64,000 nt of DNA, from positions 1 to 64,000 of the forward strand of contig NZ_AP014862.1 of the NCBI RefSeq assembly GCF_002355475.1, read 5' to 3'. Positions 24,534-35,283 of this stretch are shown piece by piece. The notes under the pieces were generated by a model that saw only the letters and a list, made by a program, of their open reading frames with translations, had not been told where the DNA came from and did no database searches. The first letter of the stretch is position 1; each line of letters begins with the position of its first letter. Source of the DNA: Pseudomonas furukawaii (GTDB taxonomy: Bacteria > Pseudomonadota > Gammaproteobacteria > Pseudomonadales > Pseudomonadaceae). The position numbers and the translations under genes were made by a program.

Positions 24534-25357
24534 TGGACCGCTATTGCGTATTCGGCAACCCCATCGGCCACAGCAAGTCGCCGCTGATCCACCGCCTGTT
24601 CGCCGAACAGACCGGCCAGGCGCTGACCTATGACGCCGTGCTGGCGCCCCTGGATGACTTCCCCGGCTGTGCCCGCGCCTTCTTCGCCACCGGGCGCGGC
24701 GGTAACGTCACCGTGCCCTTCAAGGAGCAGGCCTTCGAGCTGGCCGACCAGCTCAGCGCCCGCGCCGAGCGCGCCGGCGCGGTGAACACCCTGAAGAAGC
24801 TCGACGACGGCCGCCTGCTGGGCGACAACACCGACGGCGCGGGCCTTGTCCGTGACCTCACCCGCAACGCCGGGCTGGCGCTCGCCGGCAAGCGCATCCT
24901 GCTGCTGGGCGCCGGGGGCGCCGCGCGCGGGGTGATCGAGCCCCTGCTGGCCGAGAAGCCGGCGGCCCTGGTGATCGCCAACCGCACCCTGGAGAAGGCC
25001 GAGAACCTGGCCCGGCTGTTCGCCGAACTGGGGCCGGTGTCCGCCAGCGGTTTCGATTGGCTGGAGGAGCCTGTCGACCTGATAGTCAACGGCACCTCCG
25101 CGAGCCTGGCCGGTGACCTGCCGCCCATCTCGCCGAGGCTGATCCAGCCCGGCCACACCTTCTGCTACGACATGATGTATGGCAAGGAGCCGACCGCCTT
25201 CAACCGTTGGGCCGCCAGTCACGGCGCGGCGCGTACGCTGGATGGCCTGGGCATGCTGGTGGAGCAGGCGGCCGAGGCCTTCCTGTTGTGGCGCGGCGTG
25301 TTGCCCGACAGTGCACCGGTGCTGGCGGAGCTGCGCCGCCAGCTGGCCGAGGGCTGA
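24533..25357 (+). CDS. aroE: shikimate dehydrogenase (NADP+)
   Basis: Reduces 3-dehydroshikimate to shikimate in aromatic amino-acid synthesis. The 274-residue protein has the substrate motif NPIGHSKSP, catalytic K64 (NVTVPFKE) and D101 (DNTDGAG), and the NADP-binding loop GAGGAARG (about 125-132). ATG at 24533 overlaps the hemF stop by one base. A TTG one codon upstream is ignored. It converges on the choline-binding protein gene. Confidence 0.97.
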
Positions 25358-25405
25358 TCCTTCCCTCCCCCGGCAGGCGAACGGACGCGCGCCGGCCGGG
25401 GTGAC

Positions 25406-26335
25406 TCAGAGCCTGGCCTTCACCGCTGCCAGGGCATCGCCGCCGTCACGGGTGTTCACCCCCTGCAGCCAGCCTTCCAGGGTGGCCGGGTTGGCCTTGA
25501 GCCAGGCCTTCACCGCCGCGTCGTTGCTGGTGTTGCCGTTGAGCACCTGGTCCATGATGCTGTTCTCCATCTCCTGGGTGAATTGCAGGTTGGCCAGCAG
25601 CCGGCCCACGTTCGGGCACTGCTGGGCGTAACCCTTGCGCGCCAGGGTGTTCACGCTGCCGCTTTCGCCGAAGTACTTCTCGCCGCCCTTCAGGTAGACC
25701 ATGTCGTACTGCACGTTCATCGGGTGCGGGGTCCAGCCGAGGAAGACCACGAAGTCCTTGCGCTTCACCGCGCGGCCCACCTGGACCAGCATCGCCTGCT
25801 CGCTGGACTCCACCAGCTTCCAGTCGCCCAGGCCGAATTCGTCCGACTGGATCATCTGCTGGATGGAGACGTTGGCCGGCGAGCCGGCGGCGATGCCGTA
25901 GAGGGTGTGCTTGAACTTGTCGGCATGCCTGTCCAGGTCGGCGAAGGTCTTCACACCGGCGTCGTAGGCATAGCGCGGCACCGCCAGGGTGTACTCGGTT
26001 CCGGCCAGGTTCTGCGTCACCTTGTCGACGCTGCCGGCGGCGACGAACTTGTCGTAGTTGCTCTGCTGGGCCGGCATCCAGTTGCCGAGGAAGGCGTCGA
26101 TCTGGCCCTTGTGCAGGCCGGCGAAGATGATCGGCACGGCCAGGGTCGGCGTCTCGGTGCGGTAGCCCAGCCCGTTCAGGAGGATGCGCGCCACGCCGTT
26201 GGTGACGGCGATGTCGCTCCAGCCCGGATCGCCCAGTTTCACCGTGGCGCAGCTGGCGTCCTCGGCCTGGGCGTTGAGGGTCAGGGTGGTGGTCAGCAGC
26301 AAGGCGCTGGCAAGCGCCGCATTGATCGTCTTCAT
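25406..26335 (-). CDS. choX: choline/glycine-betaine-type ABC transporter substrate-binding protein
   Basis: A 309-residue periplasmic solute-binding protein of the OpuAC type. A signal peptide (MKTINAALAS..., cleavage near AQA) precedes the mature domain with VKLGDPGWSDIAVTNGVA and FLGWTPHPMN, family blocks that include the aromatic box for quaternary amines. There is no permease or ATPase gene beside it, so it must serve a transporter encoded elsewhere. Position next to choline sulfatase suggests choline or choline-O-sulfate as ligand. The symbol rests on this context. Confidence 0.85.
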   Translation of the reverse strand: MKTINAALASALLLTTTLTLNAQAEDASCATVKLGDPGWSDIAVTNGVARILLNGLGYRTETPTLAVPIIFAGLHKGQIDAFLGNWMPAQQSNYDKFVAAGSVDKVTQNLAGTEYTLAVPRYAYDAGVKTFADLDRHADKFKHTLYGIAAGSPANVSIQQMIQSDEFGLGDWKLVESSEQAMLVQVGRAVKRKDFVVFLGWTPHPMNVQYDMVYLKGGEKYFGESGSVNTLARKGYAQQCPNVGRLLANLQFTQEMENSIMDQVLNGNTSNDAAVKAWLKANPATLEGWLQGVNTRDGGDALAAVKARL

Positions 26336-26370
26336 GCCTTGGTTCCTCGTCGATTCTGATTGTTCGTCCG

Positions 26371-26434
26371 CAGGAGCGGGCTTGTCCGCGAAAGCACCTG
26401 TGTCCGTCCTTTCGCCGGCAGAGCCGGCTCCTAC
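26371..26434. repeat. REP-type palindromic pair
   Basis: CAGGAGCGGGCTTGTCCGCG (26371-26390) and, inverted, CGCCGGCAGAGCCGGCTCCT (26413-26432) resemble the Pseudomonas REP consensus GTAGGAGCGGGCTTGCCCGC in head-to-head orientation. Together they fill most of the gap between betC and the binding-protein gene and could act as a transcription attenuator or mRNA stabiliser. Confidence 0.7.
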
Positions 26435-26442
26435 CAGCTTCT

Positions 26443-27948
26443 TCAGGGTTGGGGGAAGCGCGCGCGGCGTTCCAGATCGTCCAGGTCGATATGGTTGCGC
26501 ATGTACTGCTGGCTCGCGTCGGCGAAGGGCTGGTGATCCCAGCTCGCCAGCTTGCCACGGGACAGGGCCCCGGCGACGAAGCGGCGACGGCGCTGGCTGG
26601 CCAGGGTTTCCTCGGCGATGGCTGCGACATCCCAGCGTGCCCGGGCCTCCTCGAGGAAGGCGGCCAGCAGGGCCTGGTGGTCGGCGGAACCGGCCAGGTT
26701 CTCCAGCTCCTGCGGGTCGTTGGCCAGGTCGAAGAGCAGGCAGGGGTCTTCTTCCGAGTAGATGAACTTCCAGGGCCCCCGGCGAATCATCATCAGCGGG
26801 CTGGTGGTGCCTTCGGCCATGTATTCGCCCAGCACCTCGTCGTGGCCCTCGCGGCCCTCCAGGTGCGGCAGCAGCGAGCGCCCGTCCAGCGGCAGCCTGG
26901 CGTCCAGGGTGCCGCCGGCCAGCTCCACCAGGGTCGGCAGCAGGTCGACGGTGGACACCGAGGCCCTGACCCGCGCGGCGGCGAAGCGGCTGGGGGCGTG
27001 CACCAGCAGGGGCACGCGGGCGGCCATCTCGAACCAGTGCATCTTGTACCAGAGGCCCCGCTCGCCAAGCATGTCGCCGTGGTCGCCGGAGAACACGACG
27101 ATGGTGTCTTCGGCCAGGCCGCAGTCGGCGAGGGTCTTGAGCAACGCGCCGACCTGGTCGTCGACGTAGCTGCAGGCGCCGAAGTAGGCGCGCCGTGCGT
27201 CACGCACCTTGGCTTCCGGCAACGGCTTGCCCCAGAGGTCGATGACCTTGAGCAGGCGCTGGCTGTGGGGGTCCTGCTCGGTATCGGCGAAGCGCACCCG
27301 GGGCAGTGGAATCTCGGCCTCGTCGTGGCGCGACCAGTATTCCTCCGGGATGGTGTAGGGATCGTGGGGATGGGTCAGGGACACCGTCAGGCAGAACGGC
27401 TGGTCCGCACTCTGGCGCACATGGTCGTAGAGATACTGGCGCGCCTTGAATACCACTTCCTCGTCGAAATCCAGCTGGTTGGTGCGCACGCTGGGGCCGG
27501 CCTGCAACACCGAGGACATGTTGTGGTACCAGCTCGGGCGCACGTCCGGCTCGTCCCAGTTAACCGCCCAGCCGTAGTCGGCGGGGTAGATGTCGCTGGT
27601 CAGCCGCTCCTCGTAGCCGTGGAGCTGGTCCGGGCCGCAGAAGTGCATCTTGCCCGACAGCGCCGTGCGGTAGCCCAGGCGACGCAGGTAGTGGGCGTAG
27701 GTGGGTACGTCGGCGGGGAAGTCGGCGGCATTGTCGTAGGCACCGATCTTCGACGGCAGCTGTCCGCTCACCAGGGTGAAGCGCGACGGTGCGCACAGCG
27801 GGCTGTTGCAGTAGGCCGACTCGAACACCACGCCCTCGGCGGCGAGCCGCGCCAGGTTCGGCACCTTGAGGGGCGAGGGGGCATAGAACGGCAGCATCGG
27901 GGCGGCCATCTGATCGGCCATGATGAAGAGAATATTGGGAGCTTTCAT
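26443..27948 (-). CDS. betC: choline sulfatase
   Basis: Hydrolyses choline-O-sulfate to choline and sulfate, giving an osmoprotectant precursor and a sulfur source. The 501-residue sulfatase has C52-A-P-S-R56, where the cysteine is converted to formylglycine, the metal site around D12 (FIMADQ), and a C-terminal tail (FVAGALSRGKLASWDHQP) typical of choline sulfatases. ATG at 27948 gives MKAPNILFIM; an ATG five codons upstream (27963) is possible but the GAAGG there is too close. Divergent from its likely LysR regulator across about 110 nt. Confidence 0.93.
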   Translation of the reverse strand: MKAPNILFIMADQMAAPMLPFYAPSPLKVPNLARLAAEGVVFESAYCNSPLCAPSRFTLVSGQLPSKIGAYDNAADFPADVPTYAHYLRRLGYRTALSGKMHFCGPDQLHGYEERLTSDIYPADYGWAVNWDEPDVRPSWYHNMSSVLQAGPSVRTNQLDFDEEVVFKARQYLYDHVRQSADQPFCLTVSLTHPHDPYTIPEEYWSRHDEAEIPLPRVRFADTEQDPHSQRLLKVIDLWGKPLPEAKVRDARRAYFGACSYVDDQVGALLKTLADCGLAEDTIVVFSGDHGDMLGERGLWYKMHWFEMAARVPLLVHAPSRFAAARVRASVSTVDLLPTLVELAGGTLDARLPLDGRSLLPHLEGREGHDEVLGEYMAEGTTSPLMMIRRGPWKFIYSEEDPCLLFDLANDPQELENLAGSADHQALLAAFLEEARARWDVAAIAEETLASQRRRRFVAGALSRGKLASWDHQPFADASQQYMRNHIDLDDLERRARFPQP

Positions 27949-28059
27949 CGTACGCTTATCCATACCTTCGAATTATGCGAAAGTGCTGGGGATGATGATT
28001 GCGCCAGCCAATCCCCTGGTAAACCGCACGGGGGAACATGACTCGGATAAGTAGGGCTT

Positions 28060-29013
28060 ATGGCAGAGTTTCTCCCCGACCTTTCCCTCGACCTGTTGCG
28101 GGTCTTCGAGTCCGCCGCCCGGCACCTCAGCTTCACGGCGGCGGCGGTGGAGCTGGGCACCACCCAGCCGGCGGTCAGCCAGCAGATCCAGCGACTGGAG
28201 AAGCAACTGGCGACGCGCCTGTTCGACCGGGTCTACCGGGGCATCGAGCTCACCGACGCCGGTCGGCTGCTCTTCCTCCATGTCCAGGAAGGCCTGGAAG
28301 CCATCGCCACCGGACTGGAGGCCATCGGCTCGCGTACCCAGCACGAGGTGCTGCAGGTGGCCACCGATTTCGCCTTCGCCGCCTACTGGCTGATGCCGCG
28401 CCTGCACCGCTTCCACGAGGCCAACCCGGACATCGACGTCAGCATCGTCACCAGCGACCGGACCATGAACATGCTGCGCTCGGAGGTGGATATCGCCATC
28501 GCCTTCGGTGACGGGCGCTTCAAGCACGGCGACGCCCTGCTGCTGTTCCGCGAGGAGGTGTTCCCCATCGCCAGCCCGCGTCTTCTGGCGGGACAGGCGC
28601 TGCCATTGGCCGCTGGCGCCCTGCTCGACCTGCCCCTTCTGCACCTGAAGCCGGAGGTGCGCACGCGCTGGTTCGACTGGGCCACGCTGTTCCGCGAGCT
28701 GGGCATCACCCAGGCGCCGGGCGCGGGGATGCTGCGGTTCGACAACTACACCCTGCTGATCCAGGCGGCCATCGCCGGCCAGGGCGTGGCCATCGGCTGG
28801 CGCTACCTGGTGGACGACCTGCTGGAGCAGGGATTGCTGGTGCGCCTGCTGGACGGCAGCGTCACCTCCGACTTCGGTTATTACCTGGTACAGCCCGAAC
28901 GCAAACGACGTGCGCGGCTGATGAAGTGCTTCGTCGACTGGCTCCAGCAGGAGCTGGGGGACGAGGCACGCCAACCCCAACTCATCCGGCATCGGGAGGG
29001 AATTGCCCTGTGA
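28060..29013 (+). CDS. LysR-type regulator of choline sulfate utilisation
   Basis: A 317-residue LysR-family activator with an N-terminal winged helix-turn-helix (SFTAAAVELGTTQPAVSQQIQRLEKQL, residues 22-48) and a periplasmic-binding-protein-like effector domain. It is divergent from betC and probably controls it from the shared 111-nt region, responding to choline sulfate or choline by analogy with the family. It overlaps the next gene by four bases (GTGA). Confidence 0.9.
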   Translation: MAEFLPDLSLDLLRVFESAARHLSFTAAAVELGTTQPAVSQQIQRLEKQLATRLFDRVYRGIELTDAGRLLFLHVQEGLEAIATGLEAIGSRTQHEVLQVATDFAFAAYWLMPRLHRFHEANPDIDVSIVTSDRTMNMLRSEVDIAIAFGDGRFKHGDALLLFREEVFPIASPRLLAGQALPLAAGALLDLPLLHLKPEVRTRWFDWATLFRELGITQAPGAGMLRFDNYTLLIQAAIAGQGVAIGWRYLVDDLLEQGLLVRLLDGSVTSDFGYYLVQPERKRRARLMKCFVDWLQQELGDEARQPQLIRHREGIAL

Positions 29014-29378
29014 TCCAGACCCCTGCGCCCCGTATCAAGGGCTTCCATGCCCATGTCTATTTCGACGCGAGCACCCTGCAGCAGGCCCGTGAGCTCTGCG
29101 AGGAGGCGGCCCGGCGCTTTCCACTGAAGATGGGGCGCGTCCATGAGAAGCCCGTCGGCCCCCATCCGGACTGGAGCTGCCAGCTGGCCTTCAAGCCCGA
29201 GCTGTTCGGGGAGGTGATTCCCTGGCTGGCGCTGCACCGCGATGGGCTCAACGTGCTGGTCCACCCCATTACCGGCAGCGACCTGCGGGACCACCGCGAC
29301 TACCCCCTGTGGATGGGCACGGTGCGGCCCCTGGACCTGTCGGGCCTGGAAGACGGCGAGATCGAATACGACCTTTAA
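29010..29378 (+). CDS. DOPA 4,5-dioxygenase-family protein
   Basis: A 122-residue single-domain protein resembling the DOPA 4,5-dioxygenase family (PF08883-type): GFHAHVYFDA near the N-terminus, MGRVHEKPVGPHPDWSCQ in the middle and LNVLVHPITGSDLRDH with DYPLWMG near the end; the conserved histidines could bind metal. GTG at 29010 overlaps the stop of the LysR gene, so it is coexpressed with that regulator. The substrate is unknown; no plant-type pigment pathway is present nearby. Confidence 0.82.
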   Translation: MIQTPAPRIKGFHAHVYFDASTLQQARELCEEAARRFPLKMGRVHEKPVGPHPDWSCQLAFKPELFGEVIPWLALHRDGLNVLVHPITGSDLRDHRDYPLWMGTVRPLDLSGLEDGEIEYDL

Positions 29379-29404
29379 GGGCCTTCAGCGGTATCGAGGT
29401 CGCT

Positions 29405-29442
29405 CCGCAGGATGGGTAGAGCCTGCGAAACCCATCCTGCGG
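29405..29442. repeat. 13-bp inverted repeat (interspersed-repeat type)
   Basis: CCGCAGGATGGGT (29405-29417) and ACCCATCCTGCGG (29430-29442) pair perfectly around a 12-nt loop. The GGATGGGT/ACCCATCC palindrome is a common Pseudomonas intergenic repeat form. It lies between two convergent genes. Confidence 0.65.
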
Positions 29443-29463
29443 GGTGCGGCGCTCGCACATGAA

Positions 29464-29494
29464 AAAGCCGCTGCCCTATCGGGGCAGCGGCTTT
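29464..29494. terminator. bidirectional terminator between the dioxygenase-like gene and trpA
   Basis: AAAGCCGCTGCCC, 5-nt loop, GGGCAGCGGCTTT. Read on the minus strand it is followed by a run of five T, so it is the trpA terminator; on the plus strand TTTCTT follows. Confidence 0.9.
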
Positions 29495-29513
29495 CTTGTG
29501 CGGCCGGGGTGGA

Positions 29514-31570
<2,057 letters not shown>

Positions 31571-31639
31571 CTAACGCTGGCCGCTCGCCGGAAAAGCGAT
31601 TAGATTGCTTCCACCTGTCAGGAAAACTCACCAATAGCC

Positions 31640-32527
31640 ATGAGCCGTGACCTGCCCCCCCTCAACGCCCTGCGCGCCTTCGAAGCGGCCGCCCGGCTGC
31701 AGAGCATCAGCCGCGCCGCCGACGAGCTGCACGTGACCCACGGCGCCGTGAGCCGACAGGTGCGGCTGCTGGAAGAGGAGCTGGGGGTGGCCTTGTTCAG
31801 CAAGGATGGGCGTGGCGTAAAACTCACGGATGCCGGCCAGCGGCTGCGGGATGCGGCGGGGGATGCCTTCGAGCGCCTGCGCGGGGTCTGTGCCGATCTG
31901 GCGAAGCGTGCGGAAGACGCCCCCTTCGTCCTCGGTTGCCCCGGCAGCCTGTTGGCGCGCTGGTTCATCCCGCGACTGGACCGGCTAAACCGCGAGCTGC
32001 CGGAGCTGCGTCTGCAGCTTTCGGCCAGCGAGGGGGAACTGGATCCGCGCCGCCCGGGGGTCGACGCCACCCTGTGCTTCGCCGAGCCGCCCTGGCCGGC
32101 GGACATGCGCGTGATCGAGCTGGCGGCGGAATCCATCGGCCCGGTGCTGAGCCCGCGCTACGGACGCTTCGACGCCCTGGCGCACGGGGCCCCGGAAAGC
32201 GTGCTGGCGGAGTCGTTGCTGCACACGGTGTCCCGCCCACAGGCCTGGCCACAGTGGGCCGCCGCCCAGGGGCTGGACAGCGGCCGGCTGCGGTTGGGAC
32301 AGGGTTTCGAGCATCTCTACTACTTGCTGGAGGCCGCCGTGGCCGGGCTGGGTGTGGCCATCGCGCCCCAGCAACTGGTGGCCGACGAGCTGGCCTCCGG
32401 GCGCCTGGTGGCGCCCTGGGGGTTCGTCGAGACGCGCGCGCGGCTGGCGCTCTGGGTGCCGGCGCGGCAACTGGACCCTCGCGCCGAACGCCTGGCGCAG
32501 TGGCTGCGGCAGGCGTTCGCCGGTTAG
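31640..32527 (+). CDS. trpI: LysR-type activator TrpI
   Basis: A 295-residue LysR regulator, divergently placed to trpBA as in P. aeruginosa and P. putida, where TrpI with indoleglycerol phosphate activates trpBA. N-terminal helix-turn-helix ([28 protein letters not shown]) and C-terminal ligand domain are complete. The start [20 protein letters not shown] is typical. Symbol assigned from sequence style and context. Confidence 0.94.
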   Translation: MSRDLPPLNALRAFEAAARLQSISRAADELHVTHGAVSRQVRLLEEELGVALFSKDGRGVKLTDAGQRLRDAAGDAFERLRGVCADLAKRAEDAPFVLGCPGSLLARWFIPRLDRLNRELPELRLQLSASEGELDPRRPGVDATLCFAEPPWPADMRVIELAAESIGPVLSPRYGRFDALAHGAPESVLAESLLHTVSRPQAWPQWAAAQGLDSGRLRLGQGFEHLYYLLEAAVAGLGVAIAPQQLVADELASGRLVAPWGFVETRARLALWVPARQLDPRAERLAQWLRQAFAG

Positions 32528-32591
32528 CTGTCTATGCTGAAACCTGTCGCTGGTCACGGACGCCCTGTCCTGCTCCGAAGAGGAAAACAGC

Positions 32592-32807
32592 ATGTCTGAT
32601 CATCACACCTACAAGAAGGTCGAGATCATCGGGTCTTCTCGCAACAGCATCGACGAAGCCATCAGGAACGCCCTGGCGGAGGCCTCGCGAACGATCCGCA
32701 ACCTGGAATGGTTCGAGATGGTGGACGTTCGCGGACATATAGAGAACGGCCAGGTCGGGCATTACCAGGTGACCCTGAAGGTGGGTTTTCGTATCACCGA
32801 CAGCTGA
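32592..32807 (+). CDS. dodecin (flavin-binding protein)
   Basis: A 71-residue protein of the dodecin family, which assembles into a hollow 12-mer that stores flavin. Family features visible are [10 protein letters not shown], the [25 protein letters not shown] helix with the flavin-stacking tryptophan, and the C-terminal strand [19 protein letters not shown] precedes the ATG. It stands alone after trpI. Confidence 0.93.
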   Translation: MSDHHTYKKVEIIGSSRNSIDEAIRNALAEASRTIRNLEWFEMVDVRGHIENGQVGHYQVTLKVGFRITDS

Positions 32808-32848
32808 GGGGCTTCAGCGTCTGTCGTGAATTTGGGGTAGGCTCCGGT

Positions 32849-32887
32849 CGTTCGCGCCCGGCTCCCGGAACCGGGCCCGGCGCGAAC
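32849..32887. terminator. imperfect GC hairpin after the dodecin gene
   Basis: CGTTCGCGCC and GGCGCGAACG flank a smaller CCCGG-AA-CCGGG stem-loop, together a long GC-rich imperfect hairpin without T tract. It lies 40 nt after the dodecin stop and 44 nt before the next gene. Confidence 0.45.
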
Positions 32888-32930
32888 GGCTCGCCCGAGC
32901 CATCTCATTCATCACGAGGGAGCGTTGTTC

Positions 32931-33155
32931 ATGAAAAGACTGCTGTTGGCACTGGGTTTGTTCACCCTGGCGGGATCGTCCTTCGCCGCCGTGAAGCCCT
33001 GCGAAGCGCTCAAGGCCGAGATCGACGCCAAGCTCAAGGCCAAGGGGGTGGCGTCCTACAGCCTGGAGGTGGTGGAGAAAGGCGCCGCCGCCGGCAAGCA
33101 GGTGGTGGGCACCTGCGAGGGCGGCACCCGGGAGATCGTCTACCAGCGTCGCTGA
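32931..33155 (+). CDS. DUF1161 small periplasmic protein (copy 1)
   Basis: A 74-residue exported protein: signal peptide MKRLLLALGLFTLAGSSFA, then a short domain with two cysteines (KPCEALKAEIDAKL and VVGTCEGGTREIVYQ) likely joined by a disulfide. The pattern fits DUF1161. GAGGGAG precedes the ATG. A paralogue lies at 36419-36652, and the segment between them may be a later insertion. Function unknown. Confidence 0.85.
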   Translation: MKRLLLALGLFTLAGSSFAAVKPCEALKAEIDAKLKAKGVASYSLEVVEKGAAAGKQVVGTCEGGTREIVYQRR

Positions 33156-33173
33156 TCGCCGCTTCAGCGGATC

Positions 33174-33195
33174 GGGCCGGCTGCCAGGCCGGCCC
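33174..33195 (+). terminator. hairpin after DUF1161 copy 1
   Basis: GGGCCGGC, 6-nt loop, GCCGGCCC; a perfect 8-bp GC stem 19 nt after the stop, without T tract. Confidence 0.6.
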
Positions 33196-33323
33196 CTTAC
33201 TTACCTGGTGGTGCCCTGGTTACCGGAAAGTGCCTTCTGGCGGTGACCACCGCCAATCCTTAGAGTAAGACCTACTGATTCACTCGGATAAGCGTCCGCT
33301 CATCCCTTGCCAAGGTCTTTCTC

Positions 33324-34322
33324 ATGTCCTCCCTGTCGAACCTGCCCCTGTCCGTCCTCGATCTGGCGCCTATCCGCGACCACGGTGGCGCGGCCCAGGC
33401 CCTGCACAACTCCCTGGCGCTGGCGCGTCACGTGGAGGCGCTGGGCTTCTCGCGATTCTGGGTCGCCGAGCACCACAACATGGACGGCATCGCCAGCTCG
33501 GCCACCGCCGTGCTGCTGGGCTACCTGGCCGCCAATACCGCCCGTATCCGCCTGGGTTCCGGTGGCGTGATGCTGCCCAACCACGCTCCCCTGGTGGTGG
33601 CCGAGCAGTTCGGCACCCTGGCCACGCTCTACCCGGGACGCATCGAGCTGGGGCTGGGGCGAGCGCCCGGTGCCGATCACCTCACGGCCCGCGCCCTGCG
33701 CCGCGACCGGCTGGGCAGTGCCGACGACTTCCCGCAGGACGTCGAGGAACTGGAAACCCTGCTGGGACCGCGCCAGCCGGAGCAGAAGGTGATCGCCATG
33801 CCGGGCGTGGACACCAATGTTCCCATCTGGCTGCTGGGTTCCAGCCTGTTCAGTGCCCAGCTCGCCGGCCAGAAGGGCTTGCCCTATGCCTTTGCCTCGC
33901 ATTTTGCGCCGCGCTACCTGCATGAGGCGATACGGGTCTACCGCAATCATTTCCGGCCGTCCGCGGTACTCGACAAGCCCTACGTGATGCTGGGGGTACC
34001 CCTGGTGGCGGCGCCCACTGACGAGGAAGCGGAGTTCCTTGCCACCACGGTGTTCCAGCGTGTGCTGGCGCTGATGCGTGGCGAAAGCCTGGTACTGCGT
34101 CCGCCCGTGGAAAGCATGGCAGGCCGCTGGCTGCCCCACGAAAAGGATGCGGTGGGCAGCTTCCTCGCCCTGGCGATGATCGGGGGGCCGGAGAAGATCC
34201 GCGCGCGGATGCAGGTGCTGCTGGACCAGACCGAGGCCGATGAGCTGATCTTCACCTGCGACCTCTACCAGCACGAGCACCGGCTGCGGGCTTTCGACAT
34301 CCTGGCCGGCCTGAAGGGCTGA
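33324..34322 (+). CDS. luciferase-like (LLM class) flavin-dependent oxidoreductase
   Basis: A 332-residue bacterial-luciferase-fold protein, YhbW-like. Family blocks include [54 protein letters not shown] and [13 protein letters not shown]. It probably uses FMNH2, with an unknown substrate. No reductase partner is adjacent. It is convergent with the two lipoprotein genes. The start at 33324 is supported only by family length. Confidence 0.9.
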   Translation: MSSLSNLPLSVLDLAPIRDHGGAAQALHNSLALARHVEALGFSRFWVAEHHNMDGIASSATAVLLGYLAANTARIRLGSGGVMLPNHAPLVVAEQFGTLATLYPGRIELGLGRAPGADHLTARALRRDRLGSADDFPQDVEELETLLGPRQPEQKVIAMPGVDTNVPIWLLGSSLFSAQLAGQKGLPYAFASHFAPRYLHEAIRVYRNHFRPSAVLDKPYVMLGVPLVAAPTDEEAEFLATTVFQRVLALMRGESLVLRPPVESMAGRWLPHEKDAVGSFLALAMIGGPEKIRARMQVLLDQTEADELIFTCDLYQHEHRLRAFDILAGLKG

Positions 34323-34331
34323 GCGAGGCCT

Positions 34332-34760
34332 TCAGAAGGGGCCGCAGCGGGGCAAGACCTGGTGTCGCGCCAGCACTTGTCGCTGCTGGTCGTAGAGCCA
34401 GGCCATGGGCTGGTTGGCGGCGTTGCGGGCTTCCACCCGGTAGCGCTTGCCGGCCTCGAAGCCGTCATAGCGCAGCTCCATGTAGCAGGTGATGCGGGTG
34501 GGCTCGGTGTTCATGCCCATACCGCCGCCGCCTCCGCCACCCACTTCGAACTGATAGCGAAGCTCCAGCTCATGGCGGCCCGGCATCACCTGGAAGTAGC
34601 GACCATCGTCCCAGCGCCTGCCGTCCAGGCGATGGGCCATCAGGGTGTCGCTGGGGTCGGGCGCGATGTCGATCCAGGCCATGCGGGGATCGGGATCGGG
34701 CAGCTTGCTGGCGCAGGCGGCGAGGCTGGCCAGCAGCGTCAGGGCCAACAACGTGCGCAT
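34332..34760 (-). CDS. lipoprotein of unknown function (with glycine run)
   Basis: A 142-residue lipoprotein: signal MRTLLALTLLASLAAC with lipobox LAAC. The mature part has DGRYFQVMPGRHELELR and CYMELRYDGFEAGKRYRVEA, shared with the neighbour at 34815, so the two are tandem paralogues. A run of seven glycines near residue 65 is unique to this copy. The second gene of a same-strand pair, convergent with the luciferase-like gene. No function is known to me. Confidence 0.78.
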   Translation of the reverse strand: MRTLLALTLLASLAACASKLPDPDPRMAWIDIAPDPSDTLMAHRLDGRRWDDGRYFQVMPGRHELELRYQFEVGGGGGGGMGMNTEPTRITCYMELRYDGFEAGKRYRVEARNAANQPMAWLYDQQRQVLARHQVLPRCGPF

Positions 34761-34814
34761 GATGGGAGTCCTCTGGGAGCGGGTGCCTTTCAGCATAACG
34801 CCGCGTACGCCCTT

Positions 34815-35231
34815 TCAGACATCGCCGCAGCGACTTTCCCTGGCCTTGGCCACTTCCCGGTTACGTTCGTCGTACAGCCGGACCCAGGGCCGAAAGCCGA
34901 TGCCGCCCGCCTGCAATTGGTAGCGTTCGCCCGCCGTGAAGTCGGCATAGGCCAGCTTCAGCAGGCAGGTCCGACGGTAGCCGTCGCTGCCCTGGCCGAT
35001 ATCCCCGGCGCCCACCTCGAACTCCAGACGCACCTCCAGTTCATGGCGTCCCGGGGTGACCTGGAAGAAGCGCGGGTCGGAGAGCGGTTTGTCGTCCACA
35101 CGGCTGGCCTGCATTGATTGGCCCTCCCGCGCGTCGAGAGCGATCCAGGCCTGGCTGGGGTCGTGGCTGGGCATCAGCAGGGCGCAGCCGCCGAGGCTGA
35201 GCAGCGGCAGGGAAAGCAGCAGAGGGCGCAT
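34815..35231 (-). CDS. lipoprotein of unknown function (tandem paralogue)
   Basis: A 138-residue lipoprotein with lipobox LGGC (MRPLLLSLPLLSLGGC). It shares with the downstream gene the blocks DPRFFQVTPGRHELEVRLEFEVG and CLLKLAYADFTAGERYQLQA, and a C-terminal R-C pair. The spacing of 54 nt to the next gene suggests one transcript. It is divergent from a lipoprotein metalloprotease gene that begins 52 nt away, so the three may act together in the envelope. Confidence 0.78.
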   Translation of the reverse strand: MRPLLLSLPLLSLGGCALLMPSHDPSQAWIALDAREGQSMQASRVDDKPLSDPRFFQVTPGRHELEVRLEFEVGAGDIGQGSDGYRRTCLLKLAYADFTAGERYQLQAGGIGFRPWVRLYDERNREVAKARESRCGDV

Positions 35232-35283
35232 GGGGGGACTCCGTCGATGGTGGTGGTGGGTTCCGATGCGCTAGGCTCGCCGC

